Shown: positions 1 to 9,057, numbered from the stretch's first letter. The stretch is DNA of 64,000 nt from Bacillus smithii (GCF_001050115.1 NZ_CP012024.1:2274001-2338000), one strand, 5' to 3'. The notes: generated by a model from the letters alone, not told the origin. Translations and numbers: made by a program.

Positions 1-312
1 TTTAAAAAGCCAAATCCCCAACCGGATTGAATCACTATCTATATTTTACACCATTTTTTCTCCATATGGAGAGAGAGAAGTGAAAATTTCAGAAAAATTC
101 GTCATTATTGCCTCGTTGATTCAAAAAACCATTTAATTCCACAAGGCTGTTTTTCATTGGCTTACGCTCTCATTTTAACCGACAAATGGCATGATTTCAA
201 ATTGGGTAAGTTAAAACTTGGTGTTTTCTCCCCAAATTCCGTTTCGCTTCCTCTGAACTCCCCACAAATCGCATGATTTGAAAAAGAGCCGCCTTTTGAT
301 CGACTCTTCCAT
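1..312. other. Intergenic, no gene recognised
   Basis: I see no convincing coding sequence on either strand between the window edge and the dgkA stop codon. In B. subtilis cdd and era follow dgkA directly, so their absence here means either a gap before them or a different neighbour beyond the window edge. The only reading frame of any length is antisense to dgkA and has no matching ribosome binding site. The stretch is AT-rich, and no clear terminator with a long T-tract was found after dgkA. Confidence 0.5.
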
Positions 313-711
313 TCATACAAAAAGTCGAAACCATTTCGGTAAAAAGATGATCATGCCGATCACAACAGCAAAAATAGCGTAGACGAGCACCGCCCCCGCC
401 GCTAAATCTTTTGCCTCTTTTGCCAGCGGATGGTAGTCTTGTGTCGCTAAATCCACTATTTTTTCTATGGCGGTATTCACCATTTCCAGCGCGAACATTC
501 CTGCGAATAAAAGTAAGAGGATCATCCACTCCCATTTTGAGAGTTGAAAAGCGAGACCGGCCGCCATAGTTAAGAATGCCGCCATAACGTGAATTTTAAA
601 GTTCGCTTCTTTCCATGCCGTACCTATTCCGCCAAAAGCGAACGAAAAGGACCGTTTTAATCGATGGACGCTGAAAACGTTCCGATCTTTATCTTTTGAG
701 TCCATATTCAT
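313..711 (-). CDS. dgkA: Undecaprenol / diacylglycerol kinase DgkA
   Basis: A 132-residue integral membrane kinase of the prokaryotic DAGK family. In Gram-positive bacteria this family phosphorylates undecaprenol, recycling the lipid carrier of cell-wall synthesis. A short cytoplasmic N-terminus is followed by three predicted membrane helices. The second helix carries the family catalytic glutamate in the motif [16 protein letters not shown] (about residues 70-85). The length is that of the family. The ATG lies inside the end of ybeY (23-base overlap), which implies translational coupling in the pgpH-ybeY-dgkA operon. The same gene order is known in B. subtilis. The assignment is firm; the choice of undecaprenol over diacylglycerol as substrate comes from knowledge of Gram-positive homologues. 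Confidence 0.93.
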   Translation of the reverse strand: MNMDSKDKDRNVFSVHRLKRSFSFAFGGIGTAWKEANFKIHVMAAFLTMAAGLAFQLSKWEWMILLLLFAGMFALEMVNTAIEKIVDLATQDYHPLAKEAKDLAAGAVLVYAIFAVVIGMIIFLPKWFRLFV

Positions 712-1159
712 TTAAAATTTCCCTTTGCCGTGAAAACATGATTTTTTCGTCTTCCTCTGTCATGTGGTCATATCCGAGAAGATGAAGAAATCCATGCACC
801 GCTAAAAATCCGAGTTCACGCTGAAAAGAATGGCCATAATCATGAGCCTGTTCACGTGCTTTAGGAACAGAGATAATAATATCCCCTAAAACTCTAGGCA
901 TATCTTCACCAATGATTTCCACTTCCTCCTCGTCAGTCTCTTCAAGAGCAAAGGAAATCACATCTGTCGGTTGATCTTTATGGCGATAATCCCTGTTAAT
1001 TTCTTGGATGCGCTGATTATCGACAAAGGTTACAGACACTTCGCTTTCCTCCTGAATCCCTTCTTTTTCAGACGCAAATTGCAGCAGTTGCTCCACTAAT
1101 TCCAAATCTTCTTGCTTTAATTCATTCGTTTCATCGATTAAATCAATCATTAAACTCAT
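689..1159 (-). CDS. ybeY: Endoribonuclease YbeY (16S rRNA maturation)
   Basis: A 156-residue metal-dependent endoribonuclease of the UPF0054 family, involved in 16S rRNA 3' end maturation and ribosome quality control. The zinc-binding signature [11 protein letters not shown] (H-x3-H-x5-H) is intact at about residues 122-132. It is preceded by the conserved block [10 protein letters not shown] in the central part. The ATG overlaps the pgpH stop as ATGA, with a GGAGGAA ribosome site eight bases upstream, and the stop lies inside dgkA. All three genes are therefore probably translated from one mRNA. It corresponds to B. subtilis yqfG. Confidence 0.95.
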   Translation of the reverse strand: MSLMIDLIDETNELKQEDLELVEQLLQFASEKEGIQEESEVSVTFVDNQRIQEINRDYRHKDQPTDVISFALEETDEEEVEIIGEDMPRVLGDIIISVPKAREQAHDYGHSFQRELGFLAVHGFLHLLGYDHMTEEDEKIMFSRQREILNEYGLKR

Positions 1160-3282
1160 GTTGCTTCCTCCGTCTGTTTTTTCATTTCCGGATATTCGAT
1201 CCGCGAGTGAAAAATACCATTTAATGCATCACAAATCGTTTGTTTGACAATTTCCAGTTCTTTTAAAGTAATATCACATTCACTAAACTGCCCGTCCCGC
1301 AAACGGTCTTGAATAATATTATGGACGAGGCTTTTTATTTGTTCAACAGTTGGCTGTTTCATCGATCGGACAGCCGCTTCCACACTATCGGCAATGCTGA
1401 CGATGGCAATTTCTTTTGTCTGCGGCTTAGGACCCGGATATCGAAAATCTTCTTCATTCACTTCGTGGTTTTTTTCAATCGCTTTATAATAAAAATATTT
1501 TACCAAAGTGGTCCCATGATGCTGCTCGGCAAAATCCACAATTTCCTTCGGCAGCTTTTCTTTTCGCAGCATAGCCGCTCCGTCCACCACATGATCGATG
1601 ATCATTTGTTTACTGACCTCAGGAGACAGATGTTGATGGGGATTTTCATGATCCATTTGGTTTTCAATAAAAAATTTTGGTCTTTTTGTTTTGCCGATAT
1701 CATGGTAATAACATCCCACCCTTGCAAGCAAGCCATTCGCCCCGATCGCTTCACATGCCGCTTCTGAAAGGTTGGCCACCATGATGCTATGGTGGTAAGT
1801 ACCCGGCGTTTCCATTAAAATCTTTTTCAATAAAGGATGGTTCGGATTCGATAGTTCAATCAGCTTCATCGTCGACAAAACGCCAAATCCACTTTCAATC
1901 ATCGGCAATAAGCCTAGCGTCAGCACGGCAGACGCTATCCCGGATATAAAAGCAAACAAGGCAAAAAACAAATATTCCTTTCCAGAATACGATCCATTGC
2001 CGATTAATTTCAAAAATAAGATGACGAGCACATTGACAATGGACACATAAACTCCCGCCTGTAAAATATTCAAGCGGCGGCGATGCTTCAATAAAAACAA
2101 ACTTCCCGTTAAACCGCTGAACAATAGATAAATAGCCATTTCGACATGAATGGTTTCACTCGTTCCATTATGAAACATAATGCTCCCGCAAGCCGCCAAA
2201 AGAATGGCGACGATTGCTGCTGTCCGCTCATTGATTAAAATGGTAATGAGCATGGAAGAAAGCGCTCCCGGATACAGGAAGCTCAACTGAGCATAGTCGT
2301 TATTTCCAATCCAGGCAATGATTTTCATTAACAAAAAAGAAAAAGTAAAAATCATGCCCACTAAAAGCAGATAGCTCTTTTTCTTTTCTGAAGGCAAAGA
2401 AGCGGTATGAAAAGAATAAATGAGCAAAAAAACGACAACCAAAACAAAAATAAGGAGTCCAAAAACAGGTTTATATGAACGTTGGTGATTGATAAGACCC
2501 AGCAGTTTTAATTGCCGATAAATGTCCCTGTCAATTAAGTGACCTTCTTGGACGATGACTTGTCCTTGTAAAATCCTTACCGGTTCCACTTCTTCTTGGG
2601 CCTGTTCTTTCCGCTCGGAGGTCAACCGGCTGTCATACTCTTCAGTTGGCACGATGGCATAACGTCCAATTTCAACCGCAGCCCGTTTTAAATCTGGGGC
2701 CAATGGATTTTTTTCAATCGCTTGTTCGACTTGGTTTTGAAAATCAGTCAAATGTTCCTTGCGAATCCGCTGCTGCAACGTAAACTCCACATTGTCCACA
2801 ATCGCATTCCGTGTTTTTTCTAGTTCTTCTTGATCGGCGGACAACAACGTTAAAAAAACATCATCGCTAATCGATTTCGTCACATCTTCTGTCACATTTT
2901 TCGTCAGTTTATCTTTCAGTTCGGCTAATGGCGCCCGTTCTTCCTTTTGACTTTCTTTTTTTACTTCTTGTATAAAATCAAATATGGAATTCACGAGAGA
3001 AACCCGATTGAGAGCAGTATCTTGATTATAGACATAGGCATCTTCCACTTCTTCAGCTGCCTTTTTTCGTTCCTCTTCCGTTTTTTCTTTATCAACGATC
3101 GTTTTCGGTGAACGGATTGTTTTATCCGCAACGGAAAACAATTCTACATCATACGTTTCGGGTTTTACATTCATATAAAGGACGACAAACAAAATAATTG
3201 TGAGGAGTGTATACATGAGCGCAGCCAACATCGAATAGCTGACAGCAGAGCGTATACGGGTTATCCACTTTTGTACAATCAT
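1156..3282 (-). CDS. pgpH: c-di-AMP phosphodiesterase PgpH (7TM-HD protein)
   Basis: A 708-residue membrane protein matching B. subtilis YqfF/PgpH. An N-terminal anchor helix (about residues 15-35) is followed by a large extracytoplasmic 7TMR-HDED domain to about residue 280. Then come seven membrane helices to about residue 470 and a cytoplasmic HD domain. The HD domain shows [13 protein letters not shown] and [10 protein letters not shown], the metal-binding histidines and aspartate of HD phosphodiesterases. The family hydrolyses c-di-AMP to pApA, controlling potassium and osmotic balance. I place the start at the ATG at 3282, which has GGGGGAT seven bases upstream. An upstream in-frame ATG would add eight residues but has no site. 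It is first in the pgpH-ybeY-dgkA operon. Confidence 0.92.
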   Translation of the reverse strand: MIVQKWITRIRSAVSYSMLAALMYTLLTIILFVVLYMNVKPETYDVELFSVADKTIRSPKTIVDKEKTEEERKKAAEEVEDAYVYNQDTALNRVSLVNSIFDFIQEVKKESQKEERAPLAELKDKLTKNVTEDVTKSISDDVFLTLLSADQEELEKTRNAIVDNVEFTLQQRIRKEHLTDFQNQVEQAIEKNPLAPDLKRAAVEIGRYAIVPTEEYDSRLTSERKEQAQEEVEPVRILQGQVIVQEGHLIDRDIYRQLKLLGLINHQRSYKPVFGLLIFVLVVVFLLIYSFHTASLPSEKKKSYLLLVGMIFTFSFLLMKIIAWIGNNDYAQLSFLYPGALSSMLITILINERTAAIVAILLAACGSIMFHNGTSETIHVEMAIYLLFSGLTGSLFLLKHRRRLNILQAGVYVSIVNVLVILFLKLIGNGSYSGKEYLFFALFAFISGIASAVLTLGLLPMIESGFGVLSTMKLIELSNPNHPLLKKILMETPGTYHHSIMVANLSEAACEAIGANGLLARVGCYYHDIGKTKRPKFFIENQMDHENPHQHLSPEVSKQMIIDHVVDGAAMLRKEKLPKEIVDFAEQHHGTTLVKYFYYKAIEKNHEVNEEDFRYPGPKPQTKEIAIVSIADSVEAAVRSMKQPTVEQIKSLVHNIIQDRLRDGQFSECDITLKELEIVKQTICDALNGIFHSRIEYPEMKKQTEEAT

Positions 3283-3298
3283 CGTACATATCCCCCGA

Positions 3299-3325
3299 TC
3301 AAGCATCAGGATCTTTTACGGACAT
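3299..3325 (-). CDS. Possible 8-codon leader peptide upstream of pgpH
   Basis: A short frame coding MSVKDPDA starts with ATG ten bases after GGAG. It ends at a TGA 16 bases before the pgpH ATG. The site is as good as that of many real genes nearby, so the frame could be translated and couple to pgpH. No regulatory codon run is visible, so this may equally be chance. It is reported only because the site and position are favourable. Confidence 0.2.
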   Translation of the reverse strand: MSVKDPDA

Positions 3326-3492
3326 CGTGTGATGACTCCTTTAAACGGCGATATCCGACACGTCCATCCACTACTCACCTGATATCAGTAGAATCCAACA
3401 ATGAAAGCGATGATAGCTTTGTATCAATGAATTTTTAAAAAACCGTCATTCATCTGAAGCAAGGAAACGTTAACAGACGGAACTTGGATAAA

Positions 3493-3525
3493 GAATAAGC
3501 CCGGGTGTCGCCACCGGACTTATTC
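3493..3525 (-). terminator. Terminator-like hairpin at the end of phoH
   Basis: GAATAAG and CTTATTC arms with inner CCGG/CCGG pairing form a stem around a loop. The hairpin starts in the last phoH codons and includes its TAA stop. On the minus strand it is followed by TTATTCTTTATC, only a weak T-tract. It separates phoH from pgpH, which probably has its own promoter in the 160 bases beyond. Confidence 0.5.
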
Positions 3526-4482
3526 ATCGAAACGATCATAGGCCTCAATAATTTTAGAAACTAATGGATGCCTTACAACATCCGTTTGTTCTAAGTATAT
3601 AAAACCAATCCCCGGTACATCCCGCAAAATATGTTCAGCGCTAATAAGTCCGGAATGGACCCCTTTCGGGAGATCTATCTGAGTTCTGTCGCCAGTGATG
3701 ACCATTTTCGATCCGAATCCAAGCCGGGTCAAAAACATTTTCATTTGGGCACGAGTGGTATTTTGAGCCTCATCCAATATAATAAAAGCATCATCCAATG
3801 TTCGGCCCCGCATATAGGCAAGCGGAGCAATTTCAATCGTTCCTCTCTCAATCAAGCGCTGCGTATGTTCAACGCCTAATACATCATGAAGCGCATCGTA
3901 GAGAGGCCGCAGATAGGGATCTACTTTTTCTTTTAAATCCCCGGGCAAGAATCCTAGGCTTTCCCCTGCTTCAACGGCAGGTCTTGTTAAAATGATGCGT
4001 TTTACGAATCCATTTTTGAGTGCATGCACCGCCATCACGACCGCTAAAAACGTTTTCCCCGTTCCCGCAGGTCCTATCCCAAATACAAGGTCATGTTGTC
4101 GAATGGCTGAAACATAATGCTGCTGGCCAATTGTCTTGACGCGAATGGATTTTCCTTTCGCATTTTTCGCAATTTCTTTGTCATACAATCCATCGAAGTA
4201 ATCGATTGTCCCTTGTTTCGCCATTTGTACAGCGTACACAACATCTCTTTGGCTGATGTGGATCCCTTTCCTCATCACATTCAACAGCTGTTTTAAAATG
4301 TTGTGTACAATCTCGACTTCTTGTTCTTTCCCTGAAATAAGAATCGTTTCACCTCTTGTAATGAGAGAAACTTGAAATTCTTCTTCCAGCGTTTTTAAAT
4401 TGCTGTCTGATATGCCGAACAAAGCTACTGCCTCATTCGGATCTTCCAGGATGATTTCCAGATTTTTGGTTTTTTCTGTCAT
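3520..4482 (-). CDS. phoH: PhoH-like P-loop ATPase
   Basis: A 320-residue PhoH-family protein, a cytoplasmic P-loop ATPase related to RNA helicase domains. Its precise cellular role in Bacillus is unclear. The Walker A motif GPAGTGKTF is near residues 135-143, and the Walker B block DDAFIILDEAQNTT near 225. An N-terminal KH-like segment precedes them. The start is the ATG at 4482 with AAGGAGAT nine bases upstream; an in-frame upstream start would add 16 residues without a site. The first 50 bases lie inside the 3' end of yqfD, so the two are very likely co-transcribed. The gene matches B. subtilis phoH (yqfE) in position and length. Confidence 0.94.
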   Translation of the reverse strand: MTEKTKNLEIILEDPNEAVALFGISDSNLKTLEEEFQVSLITRGETILISGKEQEVEIVHNILKQLLNVMRKGIHISQRDVVYAVQMAKQGTIDYFDGLYDKEIAKNAKGKSIRVKTIGQQHYVSAIRQHDLVFGIGPAGTGKTFLAVVMAVHALKNGFVKRIILTRPAVEAGESLGFLPGDLKEKVDPYLRPLYDALHDVLGVEHTQRLIERGTIEIAPLAYMRGRTLDDAFIILDEAQNTTRAQMKMFLTRLGFGSKMVITGDRTQIDLPKGVHSGLISAEHILRDVPGIGFIYLEQTDVVRHPLVSKIIEAYDRFDE

Positions 4483-5677
4483 TCGCTTTATCTCCTTGAA
4501 TGATTGGTTGTCCTTTTGCAATATCTTCAATCACTTGGAAATATACTGTTATCCTAACTTTACCATTCTCTATTCTTCGATGCAAAATTTTTTCGCCCGT
4601 AATTTGTGCATCCGACTGAAGATGCTTTCTCAAATCCTTTCTTGCTAATTGATTCGCCTCTTGAACCGCCTGATTCACCGTATATCGGCGTTCCACGATT
4701 TTATATTCACGTTTGATCGACTGGCCCCATTCAACTGGAAGTTCCCAACGGAAAAACTTGATAGGATGGCTGCTTTCTTCCAAGGCCGTCAATTTAAATG
4801 TTTCCTTCTTCCACCATCCCCAGACAGGAATAGAAAACTTTCCTATTTTCAAAAAATAGCTTCTATTTTCCTTGCCGGTAAAAACTTGAAACGTCGTCTC
4901 AAGCGGCAGTTCAACGGATGATTTGTACCACGTTTCTCCCCAAACCTTTCCCTTGGAAGCCACGCTTTTTAGATGTTCTTCGTTGCCAACCCAACCGGAA
5001 ACAAGCAATTGCCCTTTTTGAACAAACTGATTTCGCTTCACTACAGGCTGTCCTTTCTCAACAAACATTTTAACAATGACAGCTTTCTTTTTCGCTACTA
5101 AATTTTGCGGTCCTGTTGTCTTTTTTTCCTTTGGCTCGGTTTTTTCGACTACTTGAAAATGATAGGTTGTCCCGTTTAAATGTACACCAACCCATGTAAT
5201 TCCTTCCACCCGACTTGTTAACTGGCGTTGAATCGAATCGACGTCATCTATGAAAAATTGCAGTTTTCCTTTTTGAATGCCCATGCTTTTTAATTCTTTC
5301 CGAATGGCATGTTCCATTTCCGGACTGGCGCCCGTTATTTCGATCCCCCATACCATATTGGAAAGCACCACCAATATAATGAGAAACGAGAGCACCCCCG
5401 CCAACAAGCCGCTGTTTTTCATAAGCTTCTTTCCTATAAACGGACCGCCGCTTCCTTCGAGAAACGTGATTTTTCCTTCGAAATGACGGGCAATTTTACG
5501 AAATTCAGAAAGATCCTCCAATTGAATATAGAATATCACCGATTTCGTCCCGGTTTTTTTGGCATTCCAGACAGAAAGGTTGGATCTTACCAAATGATTA
5601 AGGAATCGTTCCGTCCCTTGGCCCTCCGCTTTGACCAATACTTTTCCTTTCAAAAACATCGTCCACTGGTTTTTCAT
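4433..5677 (-). CDS. yqfD: Sporulation protein YqfD
   Basis: A 414-residue homologue of the sporulation protein YqfD, whose gene is SigE-controlled in the B. subtilis mother cell. The N-terminal roughly 85 residues are soluble. One strong membrane helix (about residues 88-112, ending LSNMVWGIEI) follows, then a large domain expected outside the cytoplasm. The ATG at 5677 follows GGGGGAT. The C-terminus runs 50 bases into phoH and is basic (NDRKNQKSG). It is somewhat longer than the 398-residue B. subtilis protein, mostly at this overlapping tail. The biochemical function is unknown; the gene always travels with yqfC. Confidence 0.9.
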   Translation of the reverse strand: MKNQWTMFLKGKVLVKAEGQGTERFLNHLVRSNLSVWNAKKTGTKSVIFYIQLEDLSEFRKIARHFEGKITFLEGSGGPFIGKKLMKNSGLLAGVLSFLIILVVLSNMVWGIEITGASPEMEHAIRKELKSMGIQKGKLQFFIDDVDSIQRQLTSRVEGITWVGVHLNGTTYHFQVVEKTEPKEKKTTGPQNLVAKKKAVIVKMFVEKGQPVVKRNQFVQKGQLLVSGWVGNEEHLKSVASKGKVWGETWYKSSVELPLETTFQVFTGKENRSYFLKIGKFSIPVWGWWKKETFKLTALEESSHPIKFFRWELPVEWGQSIKREYKIVERRYTVNQAVQEANQLARKDLRKHLQSDAQITGEKILHRRIENGKVRITVYFQVIEDIAKGQPIIQGDKANDRKNQKSGNHPGRSE

Positions 5678-5687
5678 CACTATCCCC

Positions 5688-5972
5688 CTACTGTTCCAAA
5701 TACAAAACTTGGTCCACTCTACCTTCCAGCAAAATTTCTTCCGGCAAAATGGTTTTAATGACAAACGAATTTCCTTTTATTAATAACTGTCCTTGTTTCA
5801 GCAACAGCCTAACTTCTTTATCAGAAAAAGATAGCAACCCCCGATGGTTTTCCACGTATATATGGATTTGTCCGATCATCGTAATTCTTGGAAGGTCCAT
5901 CATGACATCTTCAGGTAGGTCAAGTGTTTTAGCAAACCAGCTTTTTACTTGCTGCCGCCACTTTTTTGCCAT
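5688..5972 (-). CDS. yqfC: Sporulation protein YqfC
   Basis: A 94-residue protein matching B. subtilis YqfC (YabP/YqfC family, related to the mother-cell sporulation protein YabP). It begins MAKKWRQQVKSW and has the conserved block ITMIGQIHIYVENHRGLLSF. The start at 5972 follows GGAGG by ten bases. It lies ten bases upstream of yqfD, so the two form a unit. The family is mother-cell-specific and linked to the spore coat and cortex stage, but its molecular role is not known. Confidence 0.9.
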   Translation of the reverse strand: MAKKWRQQVKSWFAKTLDLPEDVMMDLPRITMIGQIHIYVENHRGLLSFSDKEVRLLLKQGQLLIKGNSFVIKTILPEEILLEGRVDQVLYLEQ

Positions 5973-5991
5973 AAAAAAAGAACCTCCTCTC

Positions 5992-6009
5992 ATTTCATAT
6001 GTATGAAAT
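5992..6009 (-). promoter_or_regulatory. SigE-like -10 within an 18-bp palindrome before yqfC
   Basis: Upstream of yqfC the minus strand reads CATACATAT (5997-6005), close to the SigE -10 consensus CATACA-T. It is embedded in a perfect palindrome with arms ATTTCATA and TATGAAAT. The expected -35 is poor by eye. B. subtilis yqfCD is known to be SigE-dependent, which supports the reading. Confidence 0.4.
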
Positions 6010-6046
6010 AAAAGGAAGTTTCAGCACTTCTTTTGATCTTTCCCGC

Positions 6047-6400
6047 CTAGGAAAAATAATTCCTTTTCGCTCTTGGAGGACCAAGAACTTCAGCTAAAAT
6101 GATCCCCTTAACCAATTCCTTTTCTTGAATGGTCATGGCAGACTGTTCTTCCGCAGCCTCTTTGATTTCAAACGCTGCCCGGGCTTGATGATCTTCTCGT
6201 TCATTTCGTTTTGAATGTCGAATGAAATTCGGTTCAAGATCCTTCGCAGCCTTTGCCGACAAAGGGTGCGTTTTTTCCGCCGTTCTTTCCTTTTTAATTC
6301 GATTGATGGAACGTTTTTGCTGGGGTTTCGCTTTTCTCATGAACATGTTATATAGATAGCTTCCGACAATGATAATCAAAAGTCCGATCATGGTTTCCAT
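6047..6400 (-). CDS. yqfB: YqfB-like membrane-anchored protein
   Basis: A 117-residue protein with one N-terminal membrane helix (METMIGLLIIIVGSYLYNMF) followed by a highly charged, basic, probably disordered region. A short conserved C-terminal segment reads QEKELVKGIILAEVLGPPRA. It directly follows nfeD and floA, the place occupied by yqfB in the B. subtilis yqeZ-yqfA-yqfB operon. The site AAAGGAGA precedes the ATG. No enzymatic motif is seen and its function is unknown. The name rests on position plus the general resemblance of the C-terminal motif. It may partner the floA/nfeD membrane-domain system. Confidence 0.65.
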   Translation of the reverse strand: METMIGLLIIIVGSYLYNMFMRKAKPQQKRSINRIKKERTAEKTHPLSAKAAKDLEPNFIRHSKRNEREDHQARAAFEIKEAAEEQSAMTIQEKELVKGIILAEVLGPPRAKRNYFS

Positions 6401-6420
6401 CGCGATTCTCCTTTCATCTT

Positions 6421-7419
6421 CTACGCTTTTCGTGTATCATTCTCTTTTGAATCCCCAGTCAGTTTGCCGATTGATTCTCTCATCCCTGTATCAGCTACGA
6501 TATTACGAAGATTGAAATAATCCAAAACGCCTAGATTTCCTTTTCTAAGAGCCTCCGCAGTGGCCAACGGCACTTCTGCTTCTGCCTCTACAACTTTCGC
6601 TCTCATTTCTTGAACTTTAGCTTTCATTTCTTGTTCGGTCGCCACAGCAATGGCGCGACGTTCCTCCGCTTTAGCCTGAGCAATTTGTTTATCTGCTTCC
6701 GCCTGTTCTGTTTGCAGTTCGGCCCCTATATTTTTTCCAACGTCCACATCGGCAATATCGATCGAAAGAATTTCAAATGCAGTTCCAGAATCAAGCCCCT
6801 TCGCAAGTACTGTCTGCGAAATCATATCCGGGTTTTCTAATATTTTTTTATGGTCATCAGCTGAACCGATCGTCGAAACAATTCCTTCCCCGACACGGGC
6901 AATAACCGTTTCTTCCCCCGCTCCCCCGACAAGGCGGTCAATATTGGCTCTTACCGTAATTCGAGCTTTCGCTTTGACTTCTATCCCGTTCATCGCTACA
7001 CCAGCAATAAAAGGAGTTTCAATGACTTTTGGATTGACGCTCATTTGCACTGCCTGCAAGACGTCACGGCCGGCAAGATCAATCGCAGCGGCGCGTTCGA
7101 AGGAAAGTTCGATATTCGCCCGGTGCGCTGCGATCAAAGCGTTGACGACACGATCGACATTCCCGCCTGCTAAATAATGGCTTTCCAACTGGTTGGTTGT
7201 TACGTGTAAGCCGGCTTTCGACGCTTTAATTAACGGATTGATGACACGGCTTGGAATCACCCTTCTAAGCCTCATCCCAATCAATGTGAAAATGCTGACT
7301 CTGACTCCGGCCGCCAATGCCGAAATCCAAAGCATAACCGGAACAATGGTCAAAAGTATGGCTAATAAAATAAGTCCAATCACAATCAGGATAAGAACAA
7401 ACATCATTCCTGGATCCAT
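6421..7419 (-). CDS. floA: Flotillin-like protein FloA
   Basis: A 332-residue flotillin-like SPFH/band-7 protein (B. subtilis YqfA/FloA). An N-terminal hydrophobic hairpin (about residues 5-45) anchors it in the membrane. The SPFH domain follows. Its Ala/Glu-rich coiled region (about residues 235-290, [19 protein letters not shown]) mediates oligomerisation. FloA organises fluid membrane microdomains and influences signalling and secretion complexes. The AGGAGGAA site is six bases from the ATG. It sits between nfeD and yqfB, and NfeD proteins are the usual partners of flotillins. Probably SigW-controlled through the promoter before nfeD. Confidence 0.95.
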   Translation of the reverse strand: MDPGMMFVLILIVIGLILLAILLTIVPVMLWISALAAGVRVSIFTLIGMRLRRVIPSRVINPLIKASKAGLHVTTNQLESHYLAGGNVDRVVNALIAAHRANIELSFERAAAIDLAGRDVLQAVQMSVNPKVIETPFIAGVAMNGIEVKAKARITVRANIDRLVGGAGEETVIARVGEGIVSTIGSADDHKKILENPDMISQTVLAKGLDSGTAFEILSIDIADVDVGKNIGAELQTEQAEADKQIAQAKAEERRAIAVATEQEMKAKVQEMRAKVVEAEAEVPLATAEALRKGNLGVLDYFNLRNIVADTGMRESIGKLTGDSKENDTRKA

Positions 7420-7437
7420 TCCTATTCCTCCTGCCTT

Positions 7438-8256
7438 TTATTGTTTTACTTCTCTTACAATAATACGAACGCCTTCCACTTTTACTACCTGAATTTTTTT
7501 ATCTTTCGCAATATAATTTCCTTCCGTAATCGCATCGATTCGTTCCTCATCTATCAGAATAGTCCCGGATGGACGAAGAGGAGTAACCGAAACACCTGTT
7601 TTTCCGATCAAATCATATCGATTCACATGGGAAACATAGCCTTTTTCTGAATCTGTGGAATCGGTCAGGACCATCCTTTGAAAAAGCTTCATTTTTTGGT
7701 GAAACACTCTTCTCATGACGATCATCCCCGTCACGGCAACCCCGATGGCGATCAACAGTGAAATCCCCATCCATAATCGATTATCTCCAACCGTCAAAAT
7801 GCTTACGATCATGGCGGAAAGCCCTAATATTCCGGCTATTCCGCCCGGTAAAAATAATTCAGCGGTTAAAAGAACAACACCCACTAAAAAGAATGCAACG
7901 GCTTCATACCCGGCCGTACCAGCAGTAATATGTGCCCAGAAAAAAAACGCAAGAGCCAATATACCTATAATTCCGACAATTCCAAATCTAGGAGTAAAAA
8001 GTTCCATGACGAATGCCAAACTGGCAATGCTCAATAAAATGGTCACCATGGCTGGATGGGTCAGAATACGGCTCCACTTCACTGCAAAGCTTTCATGAAC
8101 TTCATTCGTCATTCCCTTCTCCTTTTCAAACACCAAAACACTCTTCTCTCCGGTAAACGATTTCCCTTGTTGAAGAGTGGATTCCGATTGATTGGCACAC
8201 ACTTCTACAGGCAGCAACAGTAAACAAAGTACGAATAAAAATGATATTCTCGCGAT
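7438..8256 (-). CDS. NfeD protein lacking the protease domain (ATC start suspected)
   Basis: A roughly 272-residue NfeD-family membrane protein. It has four or so membrane helices (about residues 65-185) and a C-terminal OB-fold (GYVSHVNRYDLIGKTGVS to the end), typical of NfeD partners of flotillins. The B. subtilis homologue YqeZ is about 437 residues with a ClpP-like serine protease domain between signal peptide and membrane part. That domain is absent here, and only about 30 residues remain. The open frame continues upstream of a TTG at 8217 into a good signal peptide (ARISFLFVLCLLLLPVEVCA). No ATG, GTG or TTG precedes it before a stop. An ATC at 8256 lies eight bases after GGAGG, so I take it as the probable start. 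TTG at 8217 is the conservative alternative. Confidence 0.75.
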   Translation of the reverse strand: MARISFLFVLCLLLLPVEVCANQSESTLQQGKSFTGEKSVLVFEKEKGMTNEVHESFAVKWSRILTHPAMVTILLSIASLAFVMELFTPRFGIVGIIGILALAFFFWAHITAGTAGYEAVAFFLVGVVLLTAELFLPGGIAGILGLSAMIVSILTVGDNRLWMGISLLIAIGVAVTGMIVMRRVFHQKMKLFQRMVLTDSTDSEKGYVSHVNRYDLIGKTGVSVTPLRPSGTILIDEERIDAITEGNYIAKDKKIQVVKVEGVRIIVREVKQ

Positions 8257-8289
8257 CGCTTACACCTCCACCATTCCCGTTATCTTATT

Positions 8290-8315
8290 TACGCCTAATA
8301 CCGAAAAAAGTTTCG
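8290..8315 (-). promoter_or_regulatory. SigW-type promoter of nfeD-floA-yqfB
   Basis: On the minus strand CGAAAC (8310-8315) is separated by exactly 16 bases from CGTA (8290-8293). This fits the extracytoplasmic SigW consensus TGAAAC-N16-CGTA with one mismatch. In B. subtilis yqeZ-yqfA-yqfB belongs to the SigW regulon, induced by cell-envelope stress, so family knowledge agrees. It lies 34-60 bases before the presumed nfeD start. Confidence 0.7.
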
Positions 8316-8382
8316 AATGATTTTTCATTTATATATGAAAATGGATCAGAAAAAGGAGGTTAAACGCTCAAAATTCGCCCAC

Positions 8383-8419
8383 AAAAAAAGAGAGGCGATC
8401 GTCCTCGCCTCTCTTTTTT
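8383..8419 (-). terminator. Rho-independent terminator after yqeY
   Basis: Perfect arms GAGAGGCGA (8390-8398) and TCGCCTCTC (8405-8413) are flanked by seven A and six T. The structure can therefore work in both directions. It ends the rpsU-yqeY transcript and isolates it from nfeD. Confidence 0.9.
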
Positions 8420-8421
8420 AT

Positions 8422-8868
8422 TTACGATAAATGTTTCTGAACTAGCTTATTGACAAGAGAGCCATCTGCCTTCCCCTTTACTTTTGGCATTATGGCGCTC
8501 ATTACTTTTCCCAAATCAGCTTTTGAAGAAGCATTCACTTCAGCAATTGTTTCCGTAACAATTTGCTCAAGTTCATCTTCTGTTAATGGTTTAGGCATAT
8601 ATTCACTCACGTAAGTCAGTTCAGTTTGAATTTTCTCAACAAGATCTTCACGACCTGCATTCTGAAATTCTTGGAGGGAGTCTTTCCGTTGTTTTACTTC
8701 GCGAGAAAGGACTGTCAACTCTTCGTCTTCTGCCAACTCACTTTTTCCAAGCTTGATCGCTTCGTTTTGAAGAGCAGCTTTCAGCATGCGAATGACAGAA
8801 AGCTTTTCTTTTTCCCTATTCTTCATCGCTTGTTTCATGTCGTGATTTAAACGTTCGAGAAGACTCAA
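8422..8868 (-). CDS. yqeY: GatB/YqeY domain protein
   Basis: A 148-residue protein consisting of the GatB/YqeY domain, related to the C-terminal tRNA-binding domain of the amidotransferase subunit GatB. It is mostly helical, with the conserved features [14 protein letters not shown] near the start and [17 protein letters not shown] near the end. The physiological role of the stand-alone protein is not established; a tRNA-related function is inferred from the domain. It lies 15 bases after rpsU and is co-transcribed with it as in other bacilli. A strong terminator follows its stop. Confidence 0.93.
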   Translation of the reverse strand: MSLLERLNHDMKQAMKNREKEKLSVIRMLKAALQNEAIKLGKSELAEDEELTVLSREVKQRKDSLQEFQNAGREDLVEKIQTELTYVSEYMPKPLTEDELEQIVTETIAEVNASSKADLGKVMSAIMPKVKGKADGSLVNKLVQKHLS

Positions 8869-8883
8869 TGACTACACCCTCTC

Positions 8884-9057
8884 TTAATACTTGCGTTTTC
8901 TGGCCGCTTCAGACTTTTTCTTGCGTCTTACGCTTGGCTTTTCATAAAATTCGCGTTTTCTGTACTCTTGTAAAGTACCTGTTTTAGATACTTGACGTTT
9001 AAAACGACGAAGAGCATCTTCAAGCGATTCATTTTTGCGAACAATCGTTTTTGACAT
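8884..9057 (-). CDS. rpsU: 30S ribosomal protein S21
   Basis: The 57-residue S21 protein of the small ribosomal subunit, beginning [19 protein letters not shown] and ending in a strongly basic tail ([14 protein letters not shown]). S21 binds near the 16S rRNA 3' end and aids initiation. The ATG at 9057 follows GGAGGGGAAGAG; a longer frame would add eight residues in front without support. It is expressed from the strong promoter at 9126-9154 together with yqeY. Confidence 0.97.
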   Translation of the reverse strand: MSKTIVRKNESLEDALRRFKRQVSKTGTLQEYRKREFYEKPSVRRKKKSEAARKRKY

